A stretch of 64,000 nucleotides of DNA from Flavobacterium segetis. Its GTDB lineage: Bacteria; Bacteroidota; Bacteroidia; Flavobacteriales; Flavobacteriaceae. The translations under genes and the position numbers were made by a program. Where the stretch lies: the NCBI RefSeq assembly GCF_900129575.1, contig NZ_FQWE01000004.1, positions 186,001-250,000 of the forward strand, written 5' to 3'. The notes beneath the pieces were generated by a model. That model was not told where the DNA came from and did not search any database. It saw only the letters and a list, made by a program, of their open reading frames with translations. Below are positions 1 to 8,909 of the stretch, piece after piece. Within the stretch, counting starts at the first letter, position 1; the number at the start of each line of letters is the position of its first letter.

Positions 1-785
1 ACTACGTAAGAAGCTAGCGCATTTCCTATATTTCGAGATTCTAACGTTAGCTCTTCCACTAAATGATCTTCGCTTAGTACATAATTGATATCTAGCACTT
101 TACTGTCATATTGATGTAAATTATAACGGTCAATATAGGATATTAATTTGTCAGGATATTTAGGATCTGTAGCATATCCTGCAGCACGTAAACCTCGCGC
201 CCAAGCTTTATAATCGCCTTTTGTATATTCAAAAAGTTTAGCATATCTACTTCTACTAGTCAAAAACAATGCGTGGTCTTGAAAAGATTCTGCCGGGCTA
301 TCATATTTCCGAAAACATTCTTGCGCCGCATCATCGTCATGATTTACGCTCTCTCCAGTCCAACCTGCATGACATTTTATCCCAAAATGATTATTTGATC
401 GTGTTGCTAAATCTCCTCTTCCCGCACCTGATTCTAAAATTCCTTGCGCTAAAATAATACTTGCAGGAATTCCGTATTGCTTCATATTAGCCATTGCTAT
501 CTCCTTAAATTGATAAACATATAATTTAATAACATCATTTGTTACAATAGTTTTTGATGTAGAAACAATAACCTCCGTCTGAGAATTTTTAGTATTTCTT
601 TTGATTGTTTTTGAAGCTGTCGACTTATTAGCTGTTGCAGATTTTGAATTCGTCCTCTTACTAGTTCTAACTACTTCAGAATTTGTTTTGGATGGAGCTT
701 TCTTTGTTGTAACAATCACTGGTTTTGAGGCATTACACCCTATCAACGTAATTATTGTAAGTAGTAGCAGAATTTTTTTAATCAT
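1..785 (-). CDS. Glucosaminidase-domain lipoprotein (GH73-like), C-terminus outside the window
   Basis: The reading frame starts at an ATG at 785-783 and stays open to the left edge, giving 261 visible residues. The N-terminus is a lipoprotein signal with lipobox LIGC (Cys17). A Ser/Thr/Lys-rich linker covers about residues 18-80. A glucosaminidase (GH73/FlgJ-type) domain follows from about residue 90, with the hallmark LAQGILESGAGRGDLA (likely catalytic Glu118) and NNHFGIKC. Relatives of this type often end in LysM repeats, but that part is cut off. It should cleave peptidoglycan glycan strands from the outer-membrane or periplasmic side. The start overlaps the stop of the PLP-enzyme gene by 8 nt, so translation is probably coupled. 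The family call is secure; the exact specificity is not. Confidence 0.88.
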   Translation of the reverse strand, partial: MIKKILLLLTIITLIGCNASKPVIVTTKKAPSKTNSEVVRTSKRTNSKSATANKSTASKTIKRNTKNSQTEVIVSTSKTIVTNDVIKLYVYQFKEIAMANMKQYGIPASIILAQGILESGAGRGDLATRSNNHFGIKCHAGWTGESVNHDDDAAQECFRKYDSPAESFQDHALFLTSRSRYAKLFEYTKGDYKAWARGLRAAGYATDPKYPDKLISYIDRYNLHQYDSKVLDINYVLSEDHLVEELTLESRNIGNALASYV

Positions 786-1674
786 TGATTACTATTGTTG
801 GTAGTTGTTTCTTTTTTAATTTTAAATTCATCCCTGAAATCCCTTGAAGTCCTCCAGTGTGAATGACTAAGATTTTTGAATTAGCAGGGAAATAATTATT
901 TTTAATCATATCTATAACGCCAAAAACCATCTTTGCGGTATAAACGGGATCTAGTTGAATTTGGTTTTCTACAGTAAACTTATTTATAAAATGTATTAAA
1001 AGCTCATTTACTTTCCCATATCCACCAAAATGATAATCAGTTATTAATTGCCAATTTTTATGCTGTACAAAATTACTAATTTCCTCTTTTAAAAAATCAC
1101 CTTTTAATGCTGGAAATCCCAAAACTTTTTGATGGGGTAAAATACTATTGATAACTCCTGAAATAGTTCCGCCAGTTCCCACTGCACAACAGATATAATC
1201 AAATTCGGAATCGCTTTCTGTTAAAATTTCTTCACAACCTTTTATGGCTAATTGATTCGTTCCTCCTTCTGGAATTAAGTAAAAGTCGCCAAATTCTTCT
1301 TTTAGATTTTCCAAAAATGATATTTCACTTTTTAATCGGTAGAATTCTCTTGAAACAAATTTAAATTGCATTCCACAGCTTTGCGCAAATTTTAGTGTGG
1401 GATTTTCATTTATTTTATCAAATAACTCGTGGCCTCTAATAATCCCTATAGTTTTAAATCCTTTTTCTTTCCCCGCGTAAGCAACAGCAGCAATATGATT
1501 AGAAAAAGCTCCTCCAAATGTGAGGATTGTATTTTGATTTTCGATGAAAGCTTGAAGCAAATTATATTTAAGTTTTCTAAACTTGTTTCCCGATACAAAA
1601 GGATGAAGTAAATCTTCCCTTTTGATTTGTACGGAAATAGAATTTGATAACGATAAATTTAATTTTTGGTTCAA
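778..1674 (-). CDS. PLP-dependent 1-aminocyclopropane-1-carboxylate deaminase / D-cysteine desulfhydrase family enzyme
   Basis: A 298-aa fold-type II PLP enzyme. SGNKFRKLKYNL near the N-terminus contains the expected PLP lysine (Lys31). FGGAFSNHIAA is the conserved substrate-side loop, and AVGTGGTISG is the phosphate-binding glycine loop. The family includes ACC deaminase and D-cysteine desulfhydrase, and the sequence alone does not separate the two. The start is a TTG at 1674-1672. An in-frame stop lies only two codons upstream and no ATG is near, so the TTG start is forced. A TAnnTTTG promoter lies about 20 nt upstream, implying a short leader. It is the first gene of a pair with the downstream glucosaminidase (8-nt overlap). 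Confidence 0.85.
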   Translation of the reverse strand: MNQKLNLSLSNSISVQIKREDLLHPFVSGNKFRKLKYNLLQAFIENQNTILTFGGAFSNHIAAVAYAGKEKGFKTIGIIRGHELFDKINENPTLKFAQSCGMQFKFVSREFYRLKSEISFLENLKEEFGDFYLIPEGGTNQLAIKGCEEILTESDSEFDYICCAVGTGGTISGVINSILPHQKVLGFPALKGDFLKEEISNFVQHKNWQLITDYHFGGYGKVNELLIHFINKFTVENQIQLDPVYTAKMVFGVIDMIKNNYFPANSKILVIHTGGLQGISGMNLKLKKKQLPTIVIND

Positions 1675-1692
1675 CTGTTACTGGATTTGTAA

Positions 1693-1724
1693 CAAAGGTA
1701 AAATTTAATATATAAAAAATGCAA
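1693..1724 (-). promoter_or_regulatory. Bacteroidota promoter for the PLP-enzyme gene
   Basis: On the minus strand TACCTTTG (1693-1700) matches the -7 consensus TAnnTTTG, with TTG (1722-1724) 21 nt upstream as the -33 element. The -33 lies inside the terminator hairpin of the preceding gene. Confidence 0.6.
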
Positions 1725-1741
1725 CCATTTAGATTGCATTT
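1712..1741 (-). terminator. Rho-independent terminator of the T9SS cargo gene
   Basis: Perfect 8-bp stem AAATGCAA / TTGCATTT (1734-1741 with 1717-1724) followed on the minus strand by a T run. It lies 23 nt after the stop at 1764. Confidence 0.65.
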
Positions 1742-1763
1742 CATTTTTATCCGTCGAAAATAA

Positions 1764-3578
1764 TCAGTTTTTAACTATTACTTTTTTTCCAACTACCTGT
1801 TTATCTTTTGTCATAATTTTTAAAATATAGATTCCAGAACTCAATCCCGATGTCGACATCCGGTAAGTAGAATCAGCACCTAAATCTTTTTTGATAAAGA
1901 TCAATTTACCAGCCACATCATAGAGCCCACAATTATCAAGATCTTTTAAAAGAGGATTATCAATTACTAAATTTTTTAATGAATTATCTTGATAAATAAG
2001 AAAATTTTTAGAGGTAGATTCAGCAATCGACAGTGTATTATCAGTTTTAAAAGTTATTTCAAACTGTGTATTGTTACCTGTGGCTAAATTTATTTCATGA
2101 AAATCATTTTTTATATCGTGGTATGTATTTGCTAATTTATCGTGCAAATAAACCGAAGTTACATCAGTAAAATTGATTATTTCATTTACAGTAATTTTAT
2201 AACTTGCCGGCTGAGTATTTTTAAAACCGATTGGAATTTTTTTATCAATATCAAAATTTACAGCATTAATAACATATTCTGAATTTTCCACTACAAAATA
2301 CACATCGGCCTGAGATGCATCGCTAGAGGATCGTGCGTCCATTCCTCGATCCACTCCATCTGTCGCCTCTGGAATAAATGCTAGAGCAAGCTGACGAACT
2401 CCTTGATTATTCATTAAAGTATTAATACGTATTTGTGGTGTTGGCGTCAAGCTTACTGTTGTATAATCAAATCCAGAAACTGATTGCATCTCATTTATTT
2501 TTGTACTTCTATTTTGGTTTTTAGCTACACTAGTTCTTAAAACTGTAGAGGATGCCAGAGTTTCTTTACTAAACACTCTATAACTATTTTTCATTTCAAC
2601 ATTACCATTAGATACACCCTGAACTAAAAAGCCTTGACCAATAGGTAAAAAACGCCTTAGATAAGCCGCGCCTGTTCCTGCACTACTTCCTTGATTACCA
2701 GCACCATCATAAGAATAAAAAGTGGCTGGAACATAAATCCCTAAACTCCCCATAGTTCCTGGCGAAAAAGCACCATAACCACCTTTATAATCAGCTATAA
2801 AATGCGAATTAATCGAAGAGTCCTGCTCCCAAAAATAAGCAGTACCACTACAATTACTATTGTTAGGATCTAAGAGAAAAGCTGATAAATCAGTCGCTGA
2901 TGGATAAGGATTTCCAGTTAATGTAAATTGACCAATTACTACTGGAATTAAGATCGTGCCGTCATTAGGCTTACCTCTAAAATCATATCGCTGTGATTGT
3001 CCCGTTGGATTATTAGTGCTAATTCCTGAAGTTCCTTTCATCGTGAAACCTTCTCCAGCATTAATTGTAGAATTTGCTCCTACTTGAACCCAACTGTAAT
3101 AACTTGAAGACCCAATTAACTTATTAATCCAAAACGGAGCTATTGCTAATGGACTTGTTGTACCATTATAATTATTACTAGCTAGAATTGCAGGTTCATT
3201 AAAAGTGGTCAAACCTGTCACATCTTTAAGTTGGGTAATACCAAATGGCGAGTTACCAGCAATAATATTACTTCCACCTACTGGAGAAGACCAATAATTA
3301 TATTGAAAATTATTAGTCGACCCTTCTTGAAATACTGATAAAGCTCCTAAACCTTTATTAGTACTTGCAGCAGTAGAACCTTGAATAAGTTGCGCATTGT
3401 CTCGCAGATATAAAGTACTATTGCTCGCCGTGAGTTCAATATTTTGCTTTACATATACTACCTCATTCTTTGCAAATAAAGCACTATTAGCACTCACAAA
3501 TAGTTGAGCATTTACTGTGAATTGAAATAAGAATAAGCTTGCGAAAAATGCTGTTCTTTTGAGTAATTCTTTATTCAT
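1764..3578 (-). CDS. Secreted protein with T9SS type A C-terminal sorting domain
   Basis: 604 aa from the ATG at 3578. The upstream extension of the frame is rejected because MNKELLKRTAFFASLFLF begins a clean Sec signal peptide ending at VNAQ. The body is Ser/Asn/Gly-rich and low in recognisable domains. The last about 75 residues have the shape of a type A sorting domain: a GLYDVAGKLI segment, the GLSSGIYILKI motif, and the basic end GKKVIVKN. Such proteins are exported by Sec, pass the outer membrane through the type IX system and are then cleaved. The matching core genes gldK-N are at 38.6-43.2 kb. The function of the mature part is unknown; it could be an adhesin or surface protein. Confidence 0.85.
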   Translation of the reverse strand: MNKELLKRTAFFASLFLFQFTVNAQLFVSANSALFAKNEVVYVKQNIELTASNSTLYLRDNAQLIQGSTAASTNKGLGALSVFQEGSTNNFQYNYWSSPVGGSNIIAGNSPFGITQLKDVTGLTTFNEPAILASNNYNGTTSPLAIAPFWINKLIGSSSYYSWVQVGANSTINAGEGFTMKGTSGISTNNPTGQSQRYDFRGKPNDGTILIPVVIGQFTLTGNPYPSATDLSAFLLDPNNSNCSGTAYFWEQDSSINSHFIADYKGGYGAFSPGTMGSLGIYVPATFYSYDGAGNQGSSAGTGAAYLRRFLPIGQGFLVQGVSNGNVEMKNSYRVFSKETLASSTVLRTSVAKNQNRSTKINEMQSVSGFDYTTVSLTPTPQIRINTLMNNQGVRQLALAFIPEATDGVDRGMDARSSSDASQADVYFVVENSEYVINAVNFDIDKKIPIGFKNTQPASYKITVNEIINFTDVTSVYLHDKLANTYHDIKNDFHEINLATGNNTQFEITFKTDNTLSIAESTSKNFLIYQDNSLKNLVIDNPLLKDLDNCGLYDVAGKLIFIKKDLGADSTYRMSTSGLSSGIYILKIMTKDKQVVGKKVIVKN

Positions 3579-3893
3579 AAGAAAGACATTAAAATTAATT
3601 ACCATAATAAGAGATTGTGCATCGTCTAAAAAATTCGAGCAAAACACAGAACAAACCTAATAATTAAAAAACATTTTAACGATTAAAAGTATTAATCATC
3701 GATAAAATACCTAATTTTTATTAAAATATAATTATTTTCTTATATAAATAATAAATTATAAATATTAAATTAGTAAACCGATAAGAGCGTAGTAAAATAT
3801 TTAGGTTGCAGTTTAAAATTATTGATCAAACAAAAAATAACTATTGAATATATATTACAGTTTTAAGTGTAATTGTATGTGTTAGCTAAGAAA
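3579..3893. other. AT-rich gene-free stretch
   Basis: About 315 nt with very high A+T and no open frame of note. It separates the T9SS cargo gene from the small HExxH gene, both on the minus strand. I see no stable hairpin or repeat in it; it may hold the promoter of the cargo gene. Confidence 0.5.
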
Positions 3894-4232
3894 TTATTTC
3901 TTGATTTTTAGATAGAAATAGAAATTCCAAAAAACTCGTTTTTGTAGATAAAGCGAATCAAACTCATTTGCATAGGCCTCTCGTTCAAAGCTGATATTTC
4001 GATAAGCGAGGTTTGAATTTCTATAGTGCAATAACCGGATGATATACTCTAAAAAATACCATACATAAAATGGAACTATTAGCAATTCTAATTGCTGGCG
4101 CAAATGAATTTTCTCATGATTAAGTAAAACTAAGTTGCCTCTATCCTCTTTATACTTGATAAAAACAAAAGGAAAGACAGTCATACCGCGATAACCATTT
4201 GGAATTAAATATTTAGTAACAATCAGAAGCAT
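3894..4232 (-). CDS. Small membrane protein with a gluzincin-like HExxH...E motif
   Basis: 112 aa. LNHEKIHLRQQLELL contains HEKIH (residues 39-43). A hydrophobic segment follows at about 49-68, and then FEREAYANE, whose Glu85 could be the third zinc ligand of a gluzincin. This order (HExxH, helix, ExxxxxxE) resembles the catalytic core of M48/M56-type membrane metallopeptidases reduced to its minimum. I infer a minimal membrane metallopeptidase or an inactive relative. No known family name can be assigned from sequence alone. The basic C-terminus (KIKK) suggests cytoplasmic anchoring. It is divergent from the DUF5522 gene. Confidence 0.75.
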   Translation of the reverse strand: MLLIVTKYLIPNGYRGMTVFPFVFIKYKEDRGNLVLLNHEKIHLRQQLELLIVPFYVWYFLEYIIRLLHYRNSNLAYRNISFEREAYANEFDSLYLQKRVFWNFYFYLKIKK

Positions 4233-4345
4233 TAACTATAAAATTTATAAATTTGTAGAAAGATAGCGTATTTGTAATGACTATTTCAATTTTTGAGCTA
4301 CCATAAAAACAATTAAAAAAAATTTACAAAGAATACTTTTCCAGC

Positions 4346-4522
4346 ATGAATGATCAAAGCAACGAAAAAAAGTTAGTAGAAGGCGAAGATTTTTATTTTA
4401 CACCAGAGGGATATAAATGTTTTACTGAAAAGCATCATTTAAAAAGAGGCTACTGCTGTAAAAGTGGCTGTAGACATTGTCCTTATGGATTCAATAATAA
4501 AACAGGAAGAGTAAAAAAATAA
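4346..4522 (+). CDS. Small Cys-rich protein, DUF5522 family
   Basis: A 58-aa protein starting at ATG 4346. Its core KRGYCCKSGCRHCPYGF holds four cysteines and a histidine (CC-x3-C-xx-C spacing), which suggests bound zinc or an iron-sulfur cluster. Such small proteins are recognised in Bacteroidota as DUF5522; function unknown. It begins 114 nt downstream of the divergent small HExxH gene and is followed by its own terminator before hutU, so it is probably monocistronic. The codons and the conserved motif support a real gene despite the size. Confidence 0.8.
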   Translation: MNDQSNEKKLVEGEDFYFTPEGYKCFTEKHHLKRGYCCKSGCRHCPYGFNNKTGRVKK

Positions 4523-4531
4523 GTTTAAAGC

Positions 4532-4569
4532 ACGTTTAGCAACGGTAGACATAAGTAAACGTTTTTTTT
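4532..4569 (+). terminator. Terminator after the DUF5522 gene
   Basis: ACGTTTA (4532-4538) pairs with TAAACGT (4556-4562), followed by a run of eight T. The loop is long (17 nt), so strength is uncertain. Confidence 0.5.
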
Positions 4570-4637
4570 ATTTTAATAGATTGTAATTTATGTATTCAAA
4601 TGAAAATTCAAAATATTAAAAAATTTATAGTAAATCA

Positions 4638-6617
4638 ATGACTTTTAAAGCAAATATACAACAAGGTATTCCCTCAGTTTTGCCAGAAACCAAGACTTAT
4701 GATACTAAAATCAATCATGCACCAAAACGGAAAGATATACTGTCTCAGGACGAAAAAAAATTAGCATTAAAAAATGCGCTTCGCTACTTCGAACCGCATC
4801 ATCACAACATTTTAGTTAAAGAATTCTCTGACGAATTAAAAAACTACGGACGAATTTACATGTATCGATTTCGTCCAGAATACGAAATGTATGCGCGTCC
4901 AATAGATCAATATCCCGGAAAATCTGAGCAAGCGAAAGCCATTATGTTGATGATACAAAATAATCTGGATTATGCTGTCGCACAGCATCCACATGAATTG
5001 ATAACCTACGGGGGAAATGGAGCAGTATTTCAAAATTGGGCACAATATCTTTTAACCATGCAATATCTTTCAGAAATGACTGATGAGCAAACATTAACAA
5101 TGTATTCCGGTCATCCCATGGGATTATTTCCTTCTCATAAGGAAGCTCCACGAGTTGTGGTGACTAATGGTATGGTTATTCCTAATTATTCAAAACCGAA
5201 TGATTGGGAAAGAATGAATGCACTTGGCGTTTCGCAGTATGGACAAATGACTGCGGGAAGTTTCATGTACATTGGGCCGCAAGGAATTGTCCACGGAACA
5301 ACGATCACAGTTTTGAATGCTTTTCGAAAAATAAATCGCAATCCAACAGGAGGACTATTTTTAACTTCTGGCTTAGGTGGAATGAGTGGCGCACAACCAA
5401 AAGCGGGAAATATTGCAGGATGTATAACTGTATGCGCCGAAGTAAATCCTAAAATAACGCATATTCGTCATACTCAGGGTTGGGTGAATGAAGTAATTAC
5501 GGGTCTTGATTATCTCGTTGCGAGAGTTAACTTAGCAAAAACTAATAATGAAATAGTTTCAATTGCATATCTTGGAAATATAGTAGACGTTTGGGAAAAA
5601 TTTGATGTAGAGAACATCTATATTGATTTAGGATCCGATCAAACATCTTTACACAATCCTTGGTCAGGTGGCTATTATCCTGCTGAGCTATCTTTTGAAG
5701 AAGCTAATGCAATGGTGGTTGAAAATCCAGATCTTTTCAAAATCAAGGTTCAAGAAACGTTACGCAGACATACTGCCGCAATTAACAAACATACTGCAAA
5801 AGGAACTTATTTTTTTGATTACGGCAATGCATTCCTACTTGAATCATCTCGTGCAGGCGCCGATGTAATGAGTAAAAACGGACATGACTTTAAATATCCA
5901 AGTTATGTGCAAGATATAATGGGACCTATGTGCTTTGACTATGGTTTTGGACCGTTTAGATGGGTTTGTGCTTCAGGAAAATTAGAAGATCTAATTAAAA
6001 CAGATGCAATTGCCTGTGAAGTTTTAGAAGAAATGTTAAAAAATGCACCACAAGAGATTTATCAACAAATACAAGATAATATAAAGTGGATAAAAAGCGC
6101 ACAAAAAAATAAATTAGTTGTCGGTTCTCAAGCTAGAATCCTTTATGCTGATGCCGAAGGACGAGTTAAAATTGCCGAGGCTTTTAATCAGGCAATAGCT
6201 AATGGTGAAATAGCAACTATTATTTTAGGTCGGGATCATCATGATGTTTCAGGAACAGATTCTCCGTACCGAGAAACATCAAACATATACGATGGTTCGA
6301 GTTTTACAGCTGACATGGCCATACAAAACGTAATAGGCGATAGTTTTAGAGGTGCAACTTGGGTTTCTATCCACAATGGTGGCGGTGTAGGATGGGGCGA
6401 GGTAATTAATGGGGGATTTGGTATGGTTCTTGATGGTTCTCAAGAAGCTTCTAAACGTTCAGCATCAATGCTTTTCTGGGATGTAAACAATGGAATCTCT
6501 AGACGAAGTTGGGCCAGAAATGAGGGTGCTATCTTTGCAATAAAAAGAGCAATGGAGACGCAACCTTTATTAAAAATAACACTCCCTAACATAGTAGCTG
6601 ATCATTTATTAGACTAA
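4638..6617 (+). CDS. hutU: Urocanate hydratase
   Basis: 659 aa, the long form of the family (the classical proteobacterial enzyme is about 555 aa; long forms occur in Bacteroidota and animals). It converts urocanate to imidazolonepropionate, the second step of histidine degradation, in the cytoplasm with NAD+ as bound cofactor. The family blocks ELITYGGNGAVFQNWAQYL, MYSGHPMGLFPSH, GGLFLTSGLGGMSGAQPK, GRDHHDVSGTDSPYRET and the glycine-rich HNGGGVGWGEVINGGFG are intact. It stands alone here: hutH and hutI are not in the window, and the only other possible hut gene is the arginase-fold gene at 43.4 kb. Confidence 0.96.
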   Translation: MTFKANIQQGIPSVLPETKTYDTKINHAPKRKDILSQDEKKLALKNALRYFEPHHHNILVKEFSDELKNYGRIYMYRFRPEYEMYARPIDQYPGKSEQAKAIMLMIQNNLDYAVAQHPHELITYGGNGAVFQNWAQYLLTMQYLSEMTDEQTLTMYSGHPMGLFPSHKEAPRVVVTNGMVIPNYSKPNDWERMNALGVSQYGQMTAGSFMYIGPQGIVHGTTITVLNAFRKINRNPTGGLFLTSGLGGMSGAQPKAGNIAGCITVCAEVNPKITHIRHTQGWVNEVITGLDYLVARVNLAKTNNEIVSIAYLGNIVDVWEKFDVENIYIDLGSDQTSLHNPWSGGYYPAELSFEEANAMVVENPDLFKIKVQETLRRHTAAINKHTAKGTYFFDYGNAFLLESSRAGADVMSKNGHDFKYPSYVQDIMGPMCFDYGFGPFRWVCASGKLEDLIKTDAIACEVLEEMLKNAPQEIYQQIQDNIKWIKSAQKNKLVVGSQARILYADAEGRVKIAEAFNQAIANGEIATIILGRDHHDVSGTDSPYRETSNIYDGSSFTADMAIQNVIGDSFRGATWVSIHNGGGVGWGEVINGGFGMVLDGSQEASKRSASMLFWDVNNGISRRSWARNEGAIFAIKRAMETQPLLKITLPNIVADHLLD

Positions 6618-6668
6618 AAAAATAGAAATTATAATTATTGAATCAATTAACAAAAAAATGAATATAGT

Positions 6669-7205
6669 ATGAAAGCAATAAAATTCCTCCCCGTATTGCT
6701 ACTTGTGGTTTTTTCCTCATGTAGTTCTGTAAAAGTGTATTCTGATTACGATAATAAGGTAGATTTTAATCAATATAAAACGTACGCGTTCCACAAGAAA
6801 GGAATCGATAAGGTAGAAATTTCCGAATTAGATAAGAAAAGAATTCTTCGTGCAATTGACGCTGAACTTACTTTAAAAGGAATGACAAAAAGTGAAACTC
6901 CAGATTTGCTGATCAATATTTTCACAAAAGAAAGAGAAAAAATAGACGTTAACCAATTCAATATGGGTTGGGGTTACGGTTGGGGCTGGGGCTGGAATCC
7001 ATATATGTGGGGAGGTCGTAATAACTCGGTTACTTCATCTACTGAAGGAACACTCTATATTGATTTGATTGATGCTAAGAAAAAAGAGCTAGTGTGGCAA
7101 GGTGAAGGAGTTGGCTATTTGACAAATAATCGAAGTGAGAAAGAGAAAGTAATAAATGAATTTGTTACTAAAATATTAGCACAATTTCCTCCAAAAGCAA
7201 AATAA
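6669..7205 (+). CDS. DUF4136 family lipoprotein
   Basis: 178 aa with a lipoprotein signal ending in FSSC (Cys18) followed by SSVKV. The VYSDYDNKVDFNQYKTYAF segment is the typical start of DUF4136 proteins, and the later TEGTLYIDLIDAKKKELVWQG matches the domain's second half. A short Gly/Trp-rich insert around residues 98-115 is unusual in composition. The gene follows hutU by 51 nt on the same strand and ends at a strong terminator, so it may be co-transcribed with hutU, although no functional link is evident. Function unknown; envelope-located. Confidence 0.82.
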   Translation: MKAIKFLPVLLLVVFSSCSSVKVYSDYDNKVDFNQYKTYAFHKKGIDKVEISELDKKRILRAIDAELTLKGMTKSETPDLLINIFTKEREKIDVNQFNMGWGYGWGWGWNPYMWGGRNNSVTSSTEGTLYIDLIDAKKKELVWQGEGVGYLTNNRSEKEKVINEFVTKILAQFPPKAK

Positions 7206-7228
7206 TTTCAATAAATGAATTAAACTTT

Positions 7229-7257
7229 AAAGCCTACCTTTGTGTAGGCTTTTTTAA
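7229..7257 (+). terminator. Rho-independent terminator whose loop holds a TACCTTTG motif
   Basis: Stem AAAGCCTAC (7229-7237) / GTAGGCTTT (7244-7252) with a T run. Bases 7235-7242 read TACCTTTG, a match to the -7 promoter consensus, 25 nt before the hemoglobin start codon. Confidence 0.8.
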
Positions 7258-7266
7258 TAGAAGATT

Positions 7267-7665
7267 ATGAGTTTAAACCACGACATTACCACATTGACAG
7301 ATATAGAATTATTAGTCGACACCTTCTATGCTAAGGTGCAAAAGGATGAGTTAATAGGATCCATTTTTAATGATAAGATTGGAGACAATTGGCCTGAACA
7401 TCTAGAGAAAATGTATCGTTTCTGGCAAACTATTTTATTAAATGAGCACACGTACTCTGGTAGTCCATTTCCCCCTCATAAACAATTACCTGTCGAAAAG
7501 GCGCATTTTGACAGATGGATTGATATTTTCACAGAAACTGCTGATCTCTTATTTGCAGGTCCAATAGTTGAAGAAGCAAAATTTAGAGCAAAAAATATGG
7601 CGACCATGTTTCACCACAAAATTGACTATTTTAGGAATGCTGCCAAACATAATACAAATCATTAA
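7267..7665 (+). CDS. Group III truncated hemoglobin
   Basis: 132 aa, the usual size of a truncated globin. The group III pattern is visible: DIELLVDTFYAKVQKDELIG in helix A/B, FWQTILLNEHTYSG, the pre-F segment PFPPHKQLPVEKAHFDRW with the probable proximal heme His80, and a helix H ending MATMFHHKIDYF. It is cytoplasmic and binds heme. Group III globins are linked in other bacteria to oxygen, NO or peroxide chemistry, but the role here is not shown. It starts directly after a terminator and is followed 23 nt later by the phytase-like lipoprotein gene. Confidence 0.9.
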   Translation: MSLNHDITTLTDIELLVDTFYAKVQKDELIGSIFNDKIGDNWPEHLEKMYRFWQTILLNEHTYSGSPFPPHKQLPVEKAHFDRWIDIFTETADLLFAGPIVEEAKFRAKNMATMFHHKIDYFRNAAKHNTNH

Positions 7666-7688
7666 TATTTCTATTAAAGACCAATTCT

Positions 7689-8822
7689 ATGCGTAAATAT
7701 ATCTTTGGCTTTTTTTCAATCACTTTATTATTTTCTTGTTCGAATTTAAAGCAAAGTAGTGAATCAAGACAAATCCCTCAATTAAAATTCATCAATTCAA
7801 TTGAAATTCCGTTCAATCTAGAGTTCAAGGACACAAAAATTGGCGGTCTCTCTGGGATTGATTATGACAAAAAACAAGATCTATATTATATTATTTGCGA
7901 CGAGCGATCGCAAGAAAATCTTTCTCGGTTTTACACTGCAAAAATCAAAATCAGTAAGGACAAGTTAGAAACTATAGACTTTACAGAAACAACTACCCTA
8001 AAAAATGCCGAAGGTTTAGCTTTTGGAAATTGGCTAATTAATCCAGAGACTTCCGCTGATCCAGAAGACATTCGCCTTAACCCTAAAACTAATTCATTAA
8101 TTTGGAGTAGTGAAGGTGCAAGAGTGCTTTCCACAGAAAAAAATATTTTACAAAATCCGTCCATTACATTTATGGATTTAAAAGGTAATTTTAGCGATAA
8201 GCTAATATTGCCTGATAATCTAATAATGCAAAAAGTAAATAAAGGACCTAGGAATAACGGAACTCTAGAAGGAATCACTTTTGATAACAAGTATAAAAAT
8301 ATCTATACTAGCATTGAAGAGCCATTATTTGAGGATGGAAATCAAGCTACGACAAACAATGGTGGATTAATTCGTATTTATCGATTCAATGCTATAAATA
8401 AAAAGAATACAGCTCAATATGCTTATAAATTAGACGCTATTGCTCGTGAACCAAACCCAAAAGATGCTTTTGCAGTAAATGGTGTGGCGGCAATTCAATA
8501 TTACAAAAAAAACCAATTGCTTGTATTAGAACGGTCCTACTCTACCGGAACGCAAGCATGCACCATTAAAGTCTTTTTATGCGATTTTAAAGACGCTACT
8601 GACGTTAAAAATTATGATACATTACAAAATCAAACAATTAATTTATCGTCAAAAAAATTACTTCTGAATATGAATGATTTAGGAATTTATACCGATAATA
8701 TTGAAGGATTAACTTTTGGTCCACAATTAGCTAACGGCAATCGATCGTTACTATTTGTTTCTGATAATAATTTTTCTTCAACGCAAAAAACGCAAGTATT
8801 TTTGTTTGAAGTTCAAGAATAG
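7689..8822 (+). CDS. Phytase-like / esterase-like lipoprotein
   Basis: 377 aa with a lipoprotein signal ending LLFSC (Cys17). The body matches the beta-propeller 'esterase-like activity of phytase' family: IGGLSGIDYDKKQDLYYIICDE near the start, NAEGLAFG, TLEGITFDN, FAVNGVAAIQYY and a closing DNIEGLTFGPQL plus LLFVSDNNF. These repeated EG(I/L)xF blades are characteristic. It is probably anchored in the outer membrane and may hydrolyse phosphate or carboxyl esters, but no catalytic residue can be named from sequence alone. Likely co-transcribed with the truncated hemoglobin gene. Confidence 0.82.
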   Translation: MRKYIFGFFSITLLFSCSNLKQSSESRQIPQLKFINSIEIPFNLEFKDTKIGGLSGIDYDKKQDLYYIICDERSQENLSRFYTAKIKISKDKLETIDFTETTTLKNAEGLAFGNWLINPETSADPEDIRLNPKTNSLIWSSEGARVLSTEKNILQNPSITFMDLKGNFSDKLILPDNLIMQKVNKGPRNNGTLEGITFDNKYKNIYTSIEEPLFEDGNQATTNNGGLIRIYRFNAINKKNTAQYAYKLDAIAREPNPKDAFAVNGVAAIQYYKKNQLLVLERSYSTGTQACTIKVFLCDFKDATDVKNYDTLQNQTINLSSKKLLLNMNDLGIYTDNIEGLTFGPQLANGNRSLLFVSDNNFSSTQKTQVFLFEVQE

Positions 8823-8909
8823 TCACAATTGACTGCATGAGATGTTTAGAATCATTTACACCATCAATATTATGATTTTTATAAGATTGCGATGAAAATC
8901 GTACAAGCC

